From Bacteroidota bacterium (GTDB lineage: Bacteria > Bacteroidota > Bacteroidia > Chitinophagales > Chitinophagaceae): a DNA stretch of 59,771 nt. Positions 28,237-37,577 of this stretch are shown here, in pieces. Location of the stretch: positions 1-59,771 of the forward strand of contig JABDBX010000003.1 of the NCBI GenBank assembly GCA_013288445.1. Reading direction: 5' to 3'. Position 1 is the first letter of the stretch, and every line of letters starts with the position of its first letter. Under the pieces are notes generated by a model that was given only the letters and a program-made list of their open reading frames with translations, was not told the DNA's origin and ran no database searches. The position numbers were made by a program, and so were the translations under genes.

Positions 28237-30081
28237 ATGTGTGGAATAGCTTGCTACGTAGGCAGTAATAAGGCAGAAGGACTAAAATTTGGCAAAAATG
28301 CGGAGGCTCTACTACAGCATAGAGGCCCCGATGACAATGGCATATATAACGATGAGCAAGTTACCCTATCACACACCCGCCTGTCTATTCTTGAACTGTC
28401 CCAACTCGGCCATCAACCTATGGCCTCATCTTGTGGAAGGTATGTGATCGTCTTTAATGGCGAAATATACAACCACCTTGAACTGCGAAAGAAGCATCTA
28501 CCCGGCCATGAATTCCGCGGGCATTCGGACACTGAAACGATCATAGAGCTTTTCCGCCTGCAAAAAGAAAAAATGCTGACCGAAATGGTGGGCATGTGGG
28601 CGCTGATAATATGGGATAAAGAAGCCCAAAAAGCATTAGTTAGCCGCAGCCGTTTTGGCCAAAAGCCGCTATACATGAGAAAGACGGCTGATTCGTGGCT
28701 CCTGGCCAGCGAAATTAAGCCCTTGCTGAACAAAAGCGAACAGCCGAGATGCGATCATACCTCGCTTGTGGAATACCTGGCTTTAGGTAACTATGGCCAT
28801 CTCGGCGTCAATACTTTTTTTAGTGATGTACAGCAGTTCCCCGATGGCAATTACGCATGGCTGGCCAACGGACAACGGGAGATAGCCGCAAAAAAATTCT
28901 GGGACCTGCCTGATATTCCTGAAAAAGATAAGGTACCTTTTGACAAGGAAGTGCAAAAGGGATTGCACGATCGCATTGTTGAAGCTGTGCTATCTGAGAC
29001 CTTGTCTGACGTGCCGATCGGTATTACCCTGTCGGGCGGCATAGATTCATCTATCATCGCAGGCATCCTGGCAACCTACTATGATAAGGGGTTGCACATA
29101 TTTACCGCCCAGTCTGAGAACAGCAAGTATGACGAGACCAAGTATGTGGACGCCGTTATCAGCAAGTATGCCAAAAGCAATTTTATAGTACACCGCAAAA
29201 ACCTCAACGAACTGTCCATTAAAGACAATCTTGCTAAGTACATAAATATACAGGAGGAGCCTTTTGGCGACCCGTCCATTATTGCCCACGGCTTCCTGAT
29301 GAATATGGCGGCGAGCGCCGGTATAAAAGTGATATTGAACGGGCAGGGTGCTGACGAATTATTTTTTGGGTATAACAATATGGCAAGGGCTATATTGTCA
29401 AAACAATTCAAATCGCTGCAACTAAGCCGGTTTTACAAAAACCTGGGCGAAATGAAATTAGGTAAAGGTTTCACCATGCGCACCTTGCTGGAGTCTTTTT
29501 TCCCCACCCATGAATTCAACCTCAGGACCAAATCAAGAATTAAGCGAAGAAATAGCATAAAGGCTGAACTGCTGGAAGGAGTGGACAACAGCGTTATATC
29601 GCTGTACAAATACAACAGCACTTACAATGTATGGCGCGAATCTATTTATGGCGTCCACATTCCCCACCTGGTACACTATGACGACCGTAATGCAATGGCC
29701 TACAGTGTGGAAGGCCGTATGCCGTTCCTGGACCACAGGGTTGCGGAATATGTGGCCAGGATACGGCCTGAAGAATTTCTGAAAAATGGCATGAGGAAGT
29801 ATATTTTGCGCGAATCGTGCAAGCAATACCTGCCTGACGTTGTGTATAACCGAAAAGACAAAATAGGGTTTTATACCCCGCTGGTACATGCGCTTAAAGC
29901 AGATAAAAACTGGGTTACCACCCAGTTAGAGAAGAGCAATATACTCGATAAAACCGCCATAGACCGCTTCACAGCCATGCTGCGGGATGGCTCTATGGAC
30001 ATAAACGATGCCCTTCTTATCTGGCGTTGCGTATCTGCCCATACATGGATGAATGAATTCAACATCGCACCGGCATCATAA
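28237..30081 (+). CDS. asnB: Asparagine synthase (glutamine-hydrolysing)
   Basis: MCGIACYVG N-terminal Cys; LSGGIDSSIIAGIL PP-loop; VEGRMPFLDHR. Confidence 0.95.
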   Translation: MCGIACYVGSNKAEGLKFGKNAEALLQHRGPDDNGIYNDEQVTLSHTRLSILELSQLGHQPMASSCGRYVIVFNGEIYNHLELRKKHLPGHEFRGHSDTETIIELFRLQKEKMLTEMVGMWALIIWDKEAQKALVSRSRFGQKPLYMRKTADSWLLASEIKPLLNKSEQPRCDHTSLVEYLALGNYGHLGVNTFFSDVQQFPDGNYAWLANGQREIAAKKFWDLPDIPEKDKVPFDKEVQKGLHDRIVEAVLSETLSDVPIGITLSGGIDSSIIAGILATYYDKGLHIFTAQSENSKYDETKYVDAVISKYAKSNFIVHRKNLNELSIKDNLAKYINIQEEPFGDPSIIAHGFLMNMAASAGIKVILNGQGADELFFGYNNMARAILSKQFKSLQLSRFYKNLGEMKLGKGFTMRTLLESFFPTHEFNLRTKSRIKRRNSIKAELLEGVDNSVISLYKYNSTYNVWRESIYGVHIPHLVHYDDRNAMAYSVEGRMPFLDHRVAEYVARIRPEEFLKNGMRKYILRESCKQYLPDVVYNRKDKIGFYTPLVHALKADKNWVTTQLEKSNILDKTAIDRFTAMLRDGSMDINDALLIWRCVSAHTWMNEFNIAPAS

Positions 30082-30159
30082 GGCCAGACCCTTGCGTAGG
30101 CGTCCTACATCTTTTTCCCTTGCGCTCTCCGCTCTTTTTCCTCCGCTCTCACAGGCAAT

Positions 30160-31341
30160 TTAGCTTTTCGAGATTATTGCCGGATCGTCTTTCGAGAATC
30201 TTTTCCTTAGATCCATTACGGGCTTTTCATAATAATAATAGATCACCGACGACAAGCCGAAAACCACAGCCAAATATAGCAGGTAATAAGGTATGCAGTT
30301 GTGGATGGTAAACGCTCCGAAATGAAGCATCGGCAACAAAAGCAAGGAAAAATGCACCAGGTACATTGAGTAGGATATTTTACTTATGAACGTTGCGGCT
30401 TTGCTTATGGCTTTGCTACTTATTGTTGTCAGTAACGCCGCATAAGGAATGGATAGTGAAAAAAACAAGGGCACCAGCGACAGGAAAAATATATTTATAA
30501 ACGCCCTGAAACGTATTGACGTCTGGTATAGCTGAAGGTAGCTGAAAATACCCACGAAATGAATAAAACTCAACACAACAATGCCGACAATGCTTATCAT
30601 TAGCAATGGTCTTCTTATTTTGGCCATCCTATGTTTATAAAACAACAACAGGTAAGCCATAAGCAGGCCATAGCTGATGGCATCTAACCTATAGCAGACC
30701 ACCTTTCTCACACCCGAATCGAAATACAATGGGTCGGTAATGGAAAGGTTATTGGAGCACCTTGCTAAGAGGAAGGTTGAAGCGTAGGTAACGAAGGTGA
30801 GAAAAATTATCTTCTTTTTCGGGCTCGCTTTGAATATTTTGGAGAGTGCAAATATCACAACCGGCAGGGTAAGGTATGCCCATTCTTCGACCGCCAGGCT
30901 CCACGCCTCCCGGAAAAATGCGGGTTGTGGAGACCATAGGTTTTGCAAGAATAGAAAGTACCTTAGCTTGTCAGCCGAAAAGGGATCCATCTGCAATGCC
31001 TGGTAGATGCACAGGTTGGCTAAAAGTATCAACCAATAGTTTGGAAGCGTCCTGAACCATCTCCTTACATAGAAATTGAAAATATCGGACTTCCCATAAT
31101 TTTCCGACTTGATAAAAACCTTTATGAGGATGGTGCCTATCAGGAACCCACTGAGCACGAAAAACAATTCGACCCCCAGTAAGCCTAACGGCTCAGATAG
31201 TGCCAGCACTTTGTGGATCATACTGCCCCAAACCGGAATTTTATATAGCGGGGACACGATCACAAGAGAATGGAATACCAGAACCATAAGTATGGCTATT
31301 GCCCGCATAATGTCTAACCCAATGATCCGGCTCGGTTTCAT
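30160..31341 (-). CDS. Acyltransferase family 3 (OafA/YrhL-like) membrane protein
   Basis: GLDIMRAIAILMVLVFHS, FFVLSGFLIG, multiple TM. Confidence 0.9.
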   Translation of the reverse strand: MKPSRIIGLDIMRAIAILMVLVFHSLVIVSPLYKIPVWGSMIHKVLALSEPLGLLGVELFFVLSGFLIGTILIKVFIKSENYGKSDIFNFYVRRWFRTLPNYWLILLANLCIYQALQMDPFSADKLRYFLFLQNLWSPQPAFFREAWSLAVEEWAYLTLPVVIFALSKIFKASPKKKIIFLTFVTYASTFLLARCSNNLSITDPLYFDSGVRKVVCYRLDAISYGLLMAYLLLFYKHRMAKIRRPLLMISIVGIVVLSFIHFVGIFSYLQLYQTSIRFRAFINIFFLSLVPLFFSLSIPYAALLTTISSKAISKAATFISKISYSMYLVHFSLLLLPMLHFGAFTIHNCIPYYLLYLAVVFGLSSVIYYYYEKPVMDLRKRFSKDDPAIISKS

Positions 31342-31511
31342 AATTTATATCCTTGTCAGGCAACAAAATAATGACTTTTTCATGGCTACCTTTGCAGACA
31401 TCATTTTTACACGGTAATTTTTATCAACGATAGCTTTGGGTCATCTACGATTTGAAATATTCTGTTGCATAAATTTACATAGCACACAATATGAAGAAAT
31501 AGCTTTACAAA

Positions 31512-32807
31512 ATGCTGGAGATCGCTTTTTTACTTATTTATGTACTTTTCAGTGATATTGTTTCGCCGCAAACAATGTATTATATACTTATTATACAAGG
31601 CTTGCTTTCGGTTATCATTCATATAAGGAAGAAAAAAAGTATAGACGCCATATTCATTTTCTACATTGGTATGATCCTTACCAATATTGCCAATATCAGC
31701 CTTATAGGGAAGATCGGCACCTCATACCTGAGTACTTACAATTACATTGTCCCGCGCTACATAGGCAGTTCTGTGCTCATCTGGTGTATATACTGTACAG
31801 TGGTTATTTTCGCCTACCATTGGTTTTCAAATAAGTCGCTGCCCTCAATAGGCTTTGAAATTAAAAATAAAAAACATCACCAGGCAATATTTATCCTGTT
31901 GCTTTCCTTCAATATCATGGCTTTGCTGGGAGGGCATTTAAGGATAAGCGGCGTATTCCTCAAAGTAGCCGGATTGCTTAATACAATGGGCATACTTTAT
32001 TTTTCGCGGATCTGGTCGAAAGAAAATAATAAGAGATACAGAACCTATGCAATTACGCTGTGTATAATCACCACTTACGTTTCCCTGCTAAACTCTTTTT
32101 TACGTTCCGATCTCATTATACCCACCTTTTGCCTTTTCTTAGGCTACTTCATAGGCAAAGACAAGCTGAAATACTTTTTTAGCTTCCGGGTTATTCCATT
32201 CCTGATTGTTATTTTTATTTATGCCTCCGTATTTTCTTCTTTACAAAAAAACAGGTCAAACTTTATCTCTGTATTCACTGAGGAGCCGGCCAAAGAACGG
32301 GCAACAGATAACTCATCGGCGCTGCTTGTGCGGAGCGCAAATATTGCCCAGCTTACCAACGTGATAAAGCTCGTAAAACAGAACGGCTTTTACCAGGGCA
32401 GGGCGTCAGCGCCATTGGTGCTGGCTTTTATCCCCCGGTTCTTGTGGGCCAATAAACCAACCATAGCACTGGGTTCGTGGTTCGCGCTGGAGATAAATGC
32501 CGCATATAAAGACGAGAACGGGCGTGTGAACAATTCGATAAATATGACCATACCCGGTGAGTTATACCTCGACTTTGGATGGGCCGGGGTACTCATTGGC
32601 AGTTTGTTTATGGGTGCATTGATAGCGGCCATGTGGAATGCCACAGAATTTCACAAGTCGCAATACAATCTCGGCGGAACGCTGTTTGGTGGGTATCTGT
32701 TGCTGCTGTCCATGTCGGGGTTTGGCGGCGACTTGCAAATAGTTATTACCTTATTCTCTACTTACTTTACGTTTTTCGTTATTAAAAAACTGGCAGCCCA
32801 ATTGTAA
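31512..32807 (+). CDS. O-antigen/oligosaccharide repeat-unit polymerase-like membrane protein
   Basis: About 10 TM segments; RFLWANKPTIALGSWFALE...NMTIPGELYLDFGWAGVLIGSLFMG. Confidence 0.75.
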   Translation: MLEIAFLLIYVLFSDIVSPQTMYYILIIQGLLSVIIHIRKKKSIDAIFIFYIGMILTNIANISLIGKIGTSYLSTYNYIVPRYIGSSVLIWCIYCTVVIFAYHWFSNKSLPSIGFEIKNKKHHQAIFILLLSFNIMALLGGHLRISGVFLKVAGLLNTMGILYFSRIWSKENNKRYRTYAITLCIITTYVSLLNSFLRSDLIIPTFCLFLGYFIGKDKLKYFFSFRVIPFLIVIFIYASVFSSLQKNRSNFISVFTEEPAKERATDNSSALLVRSANIAQLTNVIKLVKQNGFYQGRASAPLVLAFIPRFLWANKPTIALGSWFALEINAAYKDENGRVNNSINMTIPGELYLDFGWAGVLIGSLFMGALIAAMWNATEFHKSQYNLGGTLFGGYLLLLSMSGFGGDLQIVITLFSTYFTFFVIKKLAAQL

Positions 32808-32830
32808 GTGAGGTTGACAAAAACTAACTC

Positions 32831-34297
32831 ATGCAACCATTTAAGATGTCTTTTTTAGTGTTGTGCGTTATTGCGTGTTTTGTGCTTATCCTGTTCGGGC
32901 TAAATGTGTTCCCCATACCCGGCACCGATTCCATTGTTTTTATCCCCCCGGCCATTTTGTTTTCAAAGGGCAGCGGCTTCATTAACCCCCTGTATTATGT
33001 GTCCGAATTTACGGACCCTACCCACACCAACAGGTTCAATTATTACGTACCATTCTACCCGTTTATTCTTGGCCTGATAAGCAAAATAAGGCCGGGAGCT
33101 AAAACAGTGTTTTTAATGTGTTCTTTATTCAGCTCTGCCGGTTTGTTGCTCTATGCAAGAACAGCTTTATCGTTCATGCCGAAACAAGCCGGCCGCTCGC
33201 TACGCGCACTTATGCTTCTGTCTGTTTTTTACTTAGCAACCTACATGCTGCCAACGGTAGGCAGACCTGAAAATATCACCTCGTTACTGGCGTTTGTTTT
33301 ATTCATTTTGTACAGCAAAAGAGGATCGCTCAATGCTTTCGTTTACAACTCATGCCTATGCATCCTGTTTGCCCTGGCGCTGGCCAGCCAGATACTGTGC
33401 TTTTATTTCTGTTTCCTGGTATTCCTGACCTACGAGGTGCTGAACACTACCGATGTGCGGAAGACGATCTATGCCAATTTTCTGCGCGTAGCGGCTATTT
33501 TATTATTGTTTTGCGTTGTTCTCTTGCTATCTCCCGGTGGGCTGACGGACACACTAAGCGGAATAACAATACACGTTTCTCATGTATTTACCCGGGTTGG
33601 CAGTAACGCGACAGAATTTATGCACTACTGGTTGTTGGCGCCACTTAATTGCGGCTTCCTTGTTGTCTTTTTGCTGTGCGGCATTTTTTACGTAAAAAAT
33701 ATTTACGCAAGGCTAAAGCAGGTACAGATTGTGAAGCAGGTTTTGGTGGTGGTCATACATCTGGCAATGCTGGCAGGCTTGATGAAATTCGTTTTGTACG
33801 CCGCCCCTACCGTCTATAATCTAACCCAGTTTATACTGCCACTCGCCTGCTATCTTTTCGCCGGCATACTGAATTTGCCAGACGGTGCTTGGAAGAAAAC
33901 TGTAACGTTGCTGTCAGCTATTACTTATGTTGCCGGAACCGCTATTTTCATCAGGTGGGTAATCTTATTTGCCTGGTACAAAAGCGATAAAAAGGACTAT
34001 GATTCGGCGCAGGCTGAAATAAGGCGCATAAGCCCAGTTTATCACAATGCATATGTAACGAATAGCCTATGGTCGCTGTTTGATAACTTAGACAGCATTA
34101 GAATATTCGACTGGCAAAATCTGAAGAAAGACGACATCATCATCATCCAGCAGGTGAACTACTCATTCCCTAAATCGTTTGAAAATAGATTCACCCTACT
34201 CCACGACTGGCGCACCAATGAAAACAGTAGGTTTCTTGGTATCCAGCTTGCCAACCGGCCACAGTGCTATGGATTTGCAGTTTACAAGGTAAAATAA
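32831..34297 (+). CDS. Multi-TM membrane protein, probable GT-C/GT39-like glycosyltransferase
   Basis: Multi-TM; periplasmic-loop pattern, TVGRPENITSLLAF. Confidence 0.6.
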   Translation: MQPFKMSFLVLCVIACFVLILFGLNVFPIPGTDSIVFIPPAILFSKGSGFINPLYYVSEFTDPTHTNRFNYYVPFYPFILGLISKIRPGAKTVFLMCSLFSSAGLLLYARTALSFMPKQAGRSLRALMLLSVFYLATYMLPTVGRPENITSLLAFVLFILYSKRGSLNAFVYNSCLCILFALALASQILCFYFCFLVFLTYEVLNTTDVRKTIYANFLRVAAILLLFCVVLLLSPGGLTDTLSGITIHVSHVFTRVGSNATEFMHYWLLAPLNCGFLVVFLLCGIFYVKNIYARLKQVQIVKQVLVVVIHLAMLAGLMKFVLYAAPTVYNLTQFILPLACYLFAGILNLPDGAWKKTVTLLSAITYVAGTAIFIRWVILFAWYKSDKKDYDSAQAEIRRISPVYHNAYVTNSLWSLFDNLDSIRIFDWQNLKKDDIIIIQQVNYSFPKSFENRFTLLHDWRTNENSRFLGIQLANRPQCYGFAVYKVK

Positions 34298-34436
34298 TGA
34301 GACAATTCGACAATGAGGCAATTCGGCAATGTTGTGGAACGCCACGATGCGTTAATCTCAAACCAGGCGAAAATGAACTATGCGTCTTCTTTGCGGTCTC
34401 TGCGTGAAACGCCACTATTTTCCTGAAAAGCCCCTG

Positions 34437-34577
34437 CTACTCCGCTTTGTTCCAGGCAAGTTCTTCATTTGGTTGCTCCGTGTCCGTGACAGGAGCATCC
34501 TGCTCTTTCAGCATTTTTTCGATAAAGTTTATTACCAACGATAGGGTAAAAGCAAACAAAATTATTACGCCACTCAT
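34437..34577 (-). CDS. Small single-TM protein (46 aa)
   Basis: MSGVIILFAFTLSLVINFIEKMLKEQDAPVTDTEQPNEELAWNKAE*; below the ORF-track threshold; hydrophobic N-terminus plus acidic tail. Confidence 0.45.
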   Translation of the reverse strand: MSGVIILFAFTLSLVINFIEKMLKEQDAPVTDTEQPNEELAWNKAE

Positions 34578-34799
34578 ATCACACCTCTCTTTTTAAATAT
34601 TATATAGAAAATTCCGTGCCAAACTCTTCAAAATGAATGGTTTTGGGGAAATTTATTTTTTGCAGAGGTGGGAATTAATACCAGGATGCTTCATTTATAG
34701 TTAGAAATTGCCGCAGCGGCACGTTGAAGTTAGCATATCAAAAAAATAAAACCGGCCACAATATATTTTTTGTACATTGCCATAACCCAAAGATTAGTT

Positions 34800-35579
34800 A
34801 TGAAAAACCTGAAAATAATAACGCTGCTGGCATTGTGCATCCTCAGTTTTTACAAAACCGGTGCACAAACAGAGGTTACCTATTATACGAGCATGGGCGA
34901 CTTTAAGATAGTGCTTACCGATGCACTAACGCCCCGCACCGTGGATAGCTTTATAGCGCGGGTTTCCCAGAAATTTTATGATGGCCTTATATTTCACCGC
35001 GTAATAGACAATTTTGTGATACAGGGTGGAGATCCGTTGGGCAATGGCACAGGTGGCCCGGGCTACACCATTCCCGATGAATTTAGCCCTACGCTGAAAA
35101 ACGTTCCTGGCGCTTTGGCAATGGCCAATGCCGGTCCTAATACGAACGGCTGCCAGTTTTATATTAATCTCGTCACCAACAGTTCGTTAGATAACCACTA
35201 TACTGTTTTTGGAATGGTGACCAGCAATTTTACGGTGGTACAGGCCATAGGCCATGTGCCTGTTGACGCCAACGACAAACCACTGACCGCTGTGGTCATA
35301 GACAGCATCCGCATTACCCGCTACCCAGCTTCAGTGAGCAATGTTACTAAAGGCATACAAGCACCTCTATACCCAAATCCCAGCCGGGGCATGTTCAGCA
35401 TTGATCTTCCACGAATAGATACAAAAGTGGAGATAGTAAATATGTTTGGCAGCATGGTGTATAGCACAGAAGCCAACGGCACTTTATCCATTGATCTCCG
35501 GGCTCAACCGGCGGGCTTATACCTTGTGCGGATGAGTAATGTAAATGGATCGGCGGAAACAAAGGTGGTAGTGGAGTAG
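34800..35579 (+). CDS. Secreted cyclophilin-type peptidyl-prolyl isomerase with T9SS type A sorting domain
   Basis: FHRVIDNFVIQGGDPLGNGTGGPGYTIPDEF, ALAMANAGPNTNGCQFYI; C-terminus APLYPNPSRGMFSIDLPR...LRAQPAGLYLVRMSNVNGSAETKVVVE. Confidence 0.92.
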   Translation: MKNLKIITLLALCILSFYKTGAQTEVTYYTSMGDFKIVLTDALTPRTVDSFIARVSQKFYDGLIFHRVIDNFVIQGGDPLGNGTGGPGYTIPDEFSPTLKNVPGALAMANAGPNTNGCQFYINLVTNSSLDNHYTVFGMVTSNFTVVQAIGHVPVDANDKPLTAVVIDSIRITRYPASVSNVTKGIQAPLYPNPSRGMFSIDLPRIDTKVEIVNMFGSMVYSTEANGTLSIDLRAQPAGLYLVRMSNVNGSAETKVVVE

Positions 35580-35601
35580 GTGACGTTTTACTAGTTACTT
35601 A

Positions 35602-36342
35602 TTACCCCCGCTGGTTCATCACTCCAAACAGATCTTCGCCCTTAGCTCTTAAGCCTTTTGCCTGGCCTATAGGCGCTTCGTAAAGGTCGGCCTTTATGGC
35701 TTCCATGGCTTCCGCCAGGAATTCGTGTATTGGTATGCCGCCATGCGATTGGGTTTTGTCTTCGCGGTGGTGATAGCCGAGTTCGGTATCCACGGATGGA
35801 GGAGCTATTTCAAAAACCTTGATTGATGTATTGCGCAGTTGGTGCCGCAAGGATAGTGTAAGCGAATGGATAGCAGCCTTTGTAGCGCAGTACACCGGCA
35901 TAAAGGCGATGGGCACAAACGCAAGCCCGGAACTGATGTTGATAATGGCGGCGTCCTTTTTTGTTTTCAGGTGGCCTGCAAATAATGAGGCAAGATGTAA
36001 CGGGGCTATAAAATTTGTTTCCACCTCGTTGCGCACCGGGGCCAGGTCCACTGGTTTTGTGAGGTCTGTGGCAAGCTGAATGCCTGCATTGTTTATCAGA
36101 ACATTCAGGTCGGGGTAGTTTTGTACCGCCCACGCGCAAAGCTCCTCTCTTTGTTCAGTGCTGGCTATATCGCATTCTTTGGTGACAAGCGCGGGGTGCT
36201 TTGCTTTAAGCGCTGCCAGCCGCTCAGACCGCCGCCCGCAGATGATAACAGTATTGCCCTCCGCCAGGAATTGCAATGCAAAAGCCCGGCCCAGTCCTGA
36301 TGTAGCGCCTGTAATAAGTATGGTATTGCCAGTAGTAAGCAT
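35602..36342 (-). CDS. SDR family oxidoreductase (DltE-like)
   Basis: ILITGATSGLGRAFALQF; NINAG-type LINNAG; YCATKAAIHS. Confidence 0.92.
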   Translation of the reverse strand: MLTTGNTILITGATSGLGRAFALQFLAEGNTVIICGRRSERLAALKAKHPALVTKECDIASTEQREELCAWAVQNYPDLNVLINNAGIQLATDLTKPVDLAPVRNEVETNFIAPLHLASLFAGHLKTKKDAAIINISSGLAFVPIAFMPVYCATKAAIHSLTLSLRHQLRNTSIKVFEIAPPSVDTELGYHHREDKTQSHGGIPIHEFLAEAMEAIKADLYEAPIGQAKGLRAKGEDLFGVMNQRG

Positions 36343-36443
36343 AGTTATAGTTTTTGTACCGTAAAATTAAGGGAATTGAGTTTGCTCAGACAGCGGCAAG
36401 TTCTAAAATGACGTGCGTTAAGCATGGCTGCTTAGCTCATTCG

Positions 36444-36482
36444 ACCTCACCCTCTCCTTGGAGAGGGCCGGGGAGAGGTCAT
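36444..36482 (-). repeat. Solo copy of the leuS-cassette terminal repeat at the wecB 3' end
   Basis: Minus strand: ATGACCTCTCCCCGGCCCTCTCCAAGGAGAGGGTGAGGTC; same hairpin core as the leuS cassette ends. Confidence 0.8.
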
Positions 36483-37577
36483 TGACTTTACTATCCTCCC
36501 TGCTGCCTGCCCATCGCCATAAGGGTTAGATTTCATGGCCATGGCTTCGTAGGCTTCGTGGTTAGTAAGCAGTGTTATAGCTTCGGTATAAATGAGCTCG
36601 GGGTCGCTACCCACTTTCAGCACCGTGCCGGCGTCAATCGCTTCCGGGCGCTCAGAGGTGTCGCGTAGCAGTAATACGGGCTTGCCCAGCGAGGGCGCTT
36701 CTTCCTGCACGCCGCCGCTGTCTGTGAGTATGAGAAATGCATTGTTTAGCAGCCATAAAAACTCAGGGTATGCGAACGGTGGCACGAGATGAATCAATGG
36801 CTGACCACCCAGCAATTCATGCACCATGTCTTTTACATTGGGGTTCAGGTGTACCGGGAATATCACCGGCACCCCAGTTTCGTCCACTATCCTTTTTATT
36901 GCGAGGCAAATATTGCGGACACCCTCGCCGTGATTCTCCCGCCTGTGCATAGTGACGAGGATGAAGTTCTTTATATCCTGTAGCTTATGCTCTGCTATGC
37001 CTTGCGGTATTGCACGGGCTATTTTCTTTAGTCCCAGGAAGAGTGCATCGATAACCGTGTTGCCCGTCACCAGCATATTTTCTGCGGGCACCCCTTCCCT
37101 CAAAAGGTTTTGCCGCGCATGTTCGGTTGGCGGATAATGAAAGTCGGCAATGCGGGTGGTCATGGTCCTGTTCAGTTCCTCCGGGAAGGGGGAGAACTTA
37201 TTATAGGTGCGCAGTCCGGCTTCTACATGCACCACTTTAATTTTGCAATAGTAAGCAGCCAGCGATGCAGCAAAGGTGGTGGTGGTATCTCCTTGCACCA
37301 CCACTACATCCGGGCGCTGTTCTAACAGCAACTCGCTTATTTTAACCAGTAGCTTGGCGGTGAGGCCCGATAGTTGCTGGTTTTCCTCCATCACGTCCAG
37401 CATAAAATGTACCGGTATTCTGAAGAAATCAACTACCTGTTGCAGCATCTCTTTGTGCTGCCCGGTAGAACACACAAGTGTGTTGAAATTTTTATCGGCA
37501 ATGAGTGCGTCTATAACCGGGGCCAGTTTTATAGCCTCGGGGCGTGTACCAAAAAATACGATCACTTTTTTCATCAC
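36447..37577 (-). CDS. wecB: UDP-N-acetylglucosamine 2-epimerase (non-hydrolysing)
   Basis: VIVFFGTRPEAIKLAPVI, HVEAGLRT, TDSGGVQEEAPSLGKPVLLLRDTSERPEAI; C-terminal tail MTSPRPSPRRG is encoded by a dispersed repeat. Confidence 0.94.
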   Translation of the reverse strand: MMKKVIVFFGTRPEAIKLAPVIDALIADKNFNTLVCSTGQHKEMLQQVVDFFRIPVHFMLDVMEENQQLSGLTAKLLVKISELLLEQRPDVVVVQGDTTTTFAASLAAYYCKIKVVHVEAGLRTYNKFSPFPEELNRTMTTRIADFHYPPTEHARQNLLREGVPAENMLVTGNTVIDALFLGLKKIARAIPQGIAEHKLQDIKNFILVTMHRRENHGEGVRNICLAIKRIVDETGVPVIFPVHLNPNVKDMVHELLGGQPLIHLVPPFAYPEFLWLLNNAFLILTDSGGVQEEAPSLGKPVLLLRDTSERPEAIDAGTVLKVGSDPELIYTEAITLLTNHEAYEAMAMKSNPYGDGQAAGRIVKSMTSPRPSPRRG

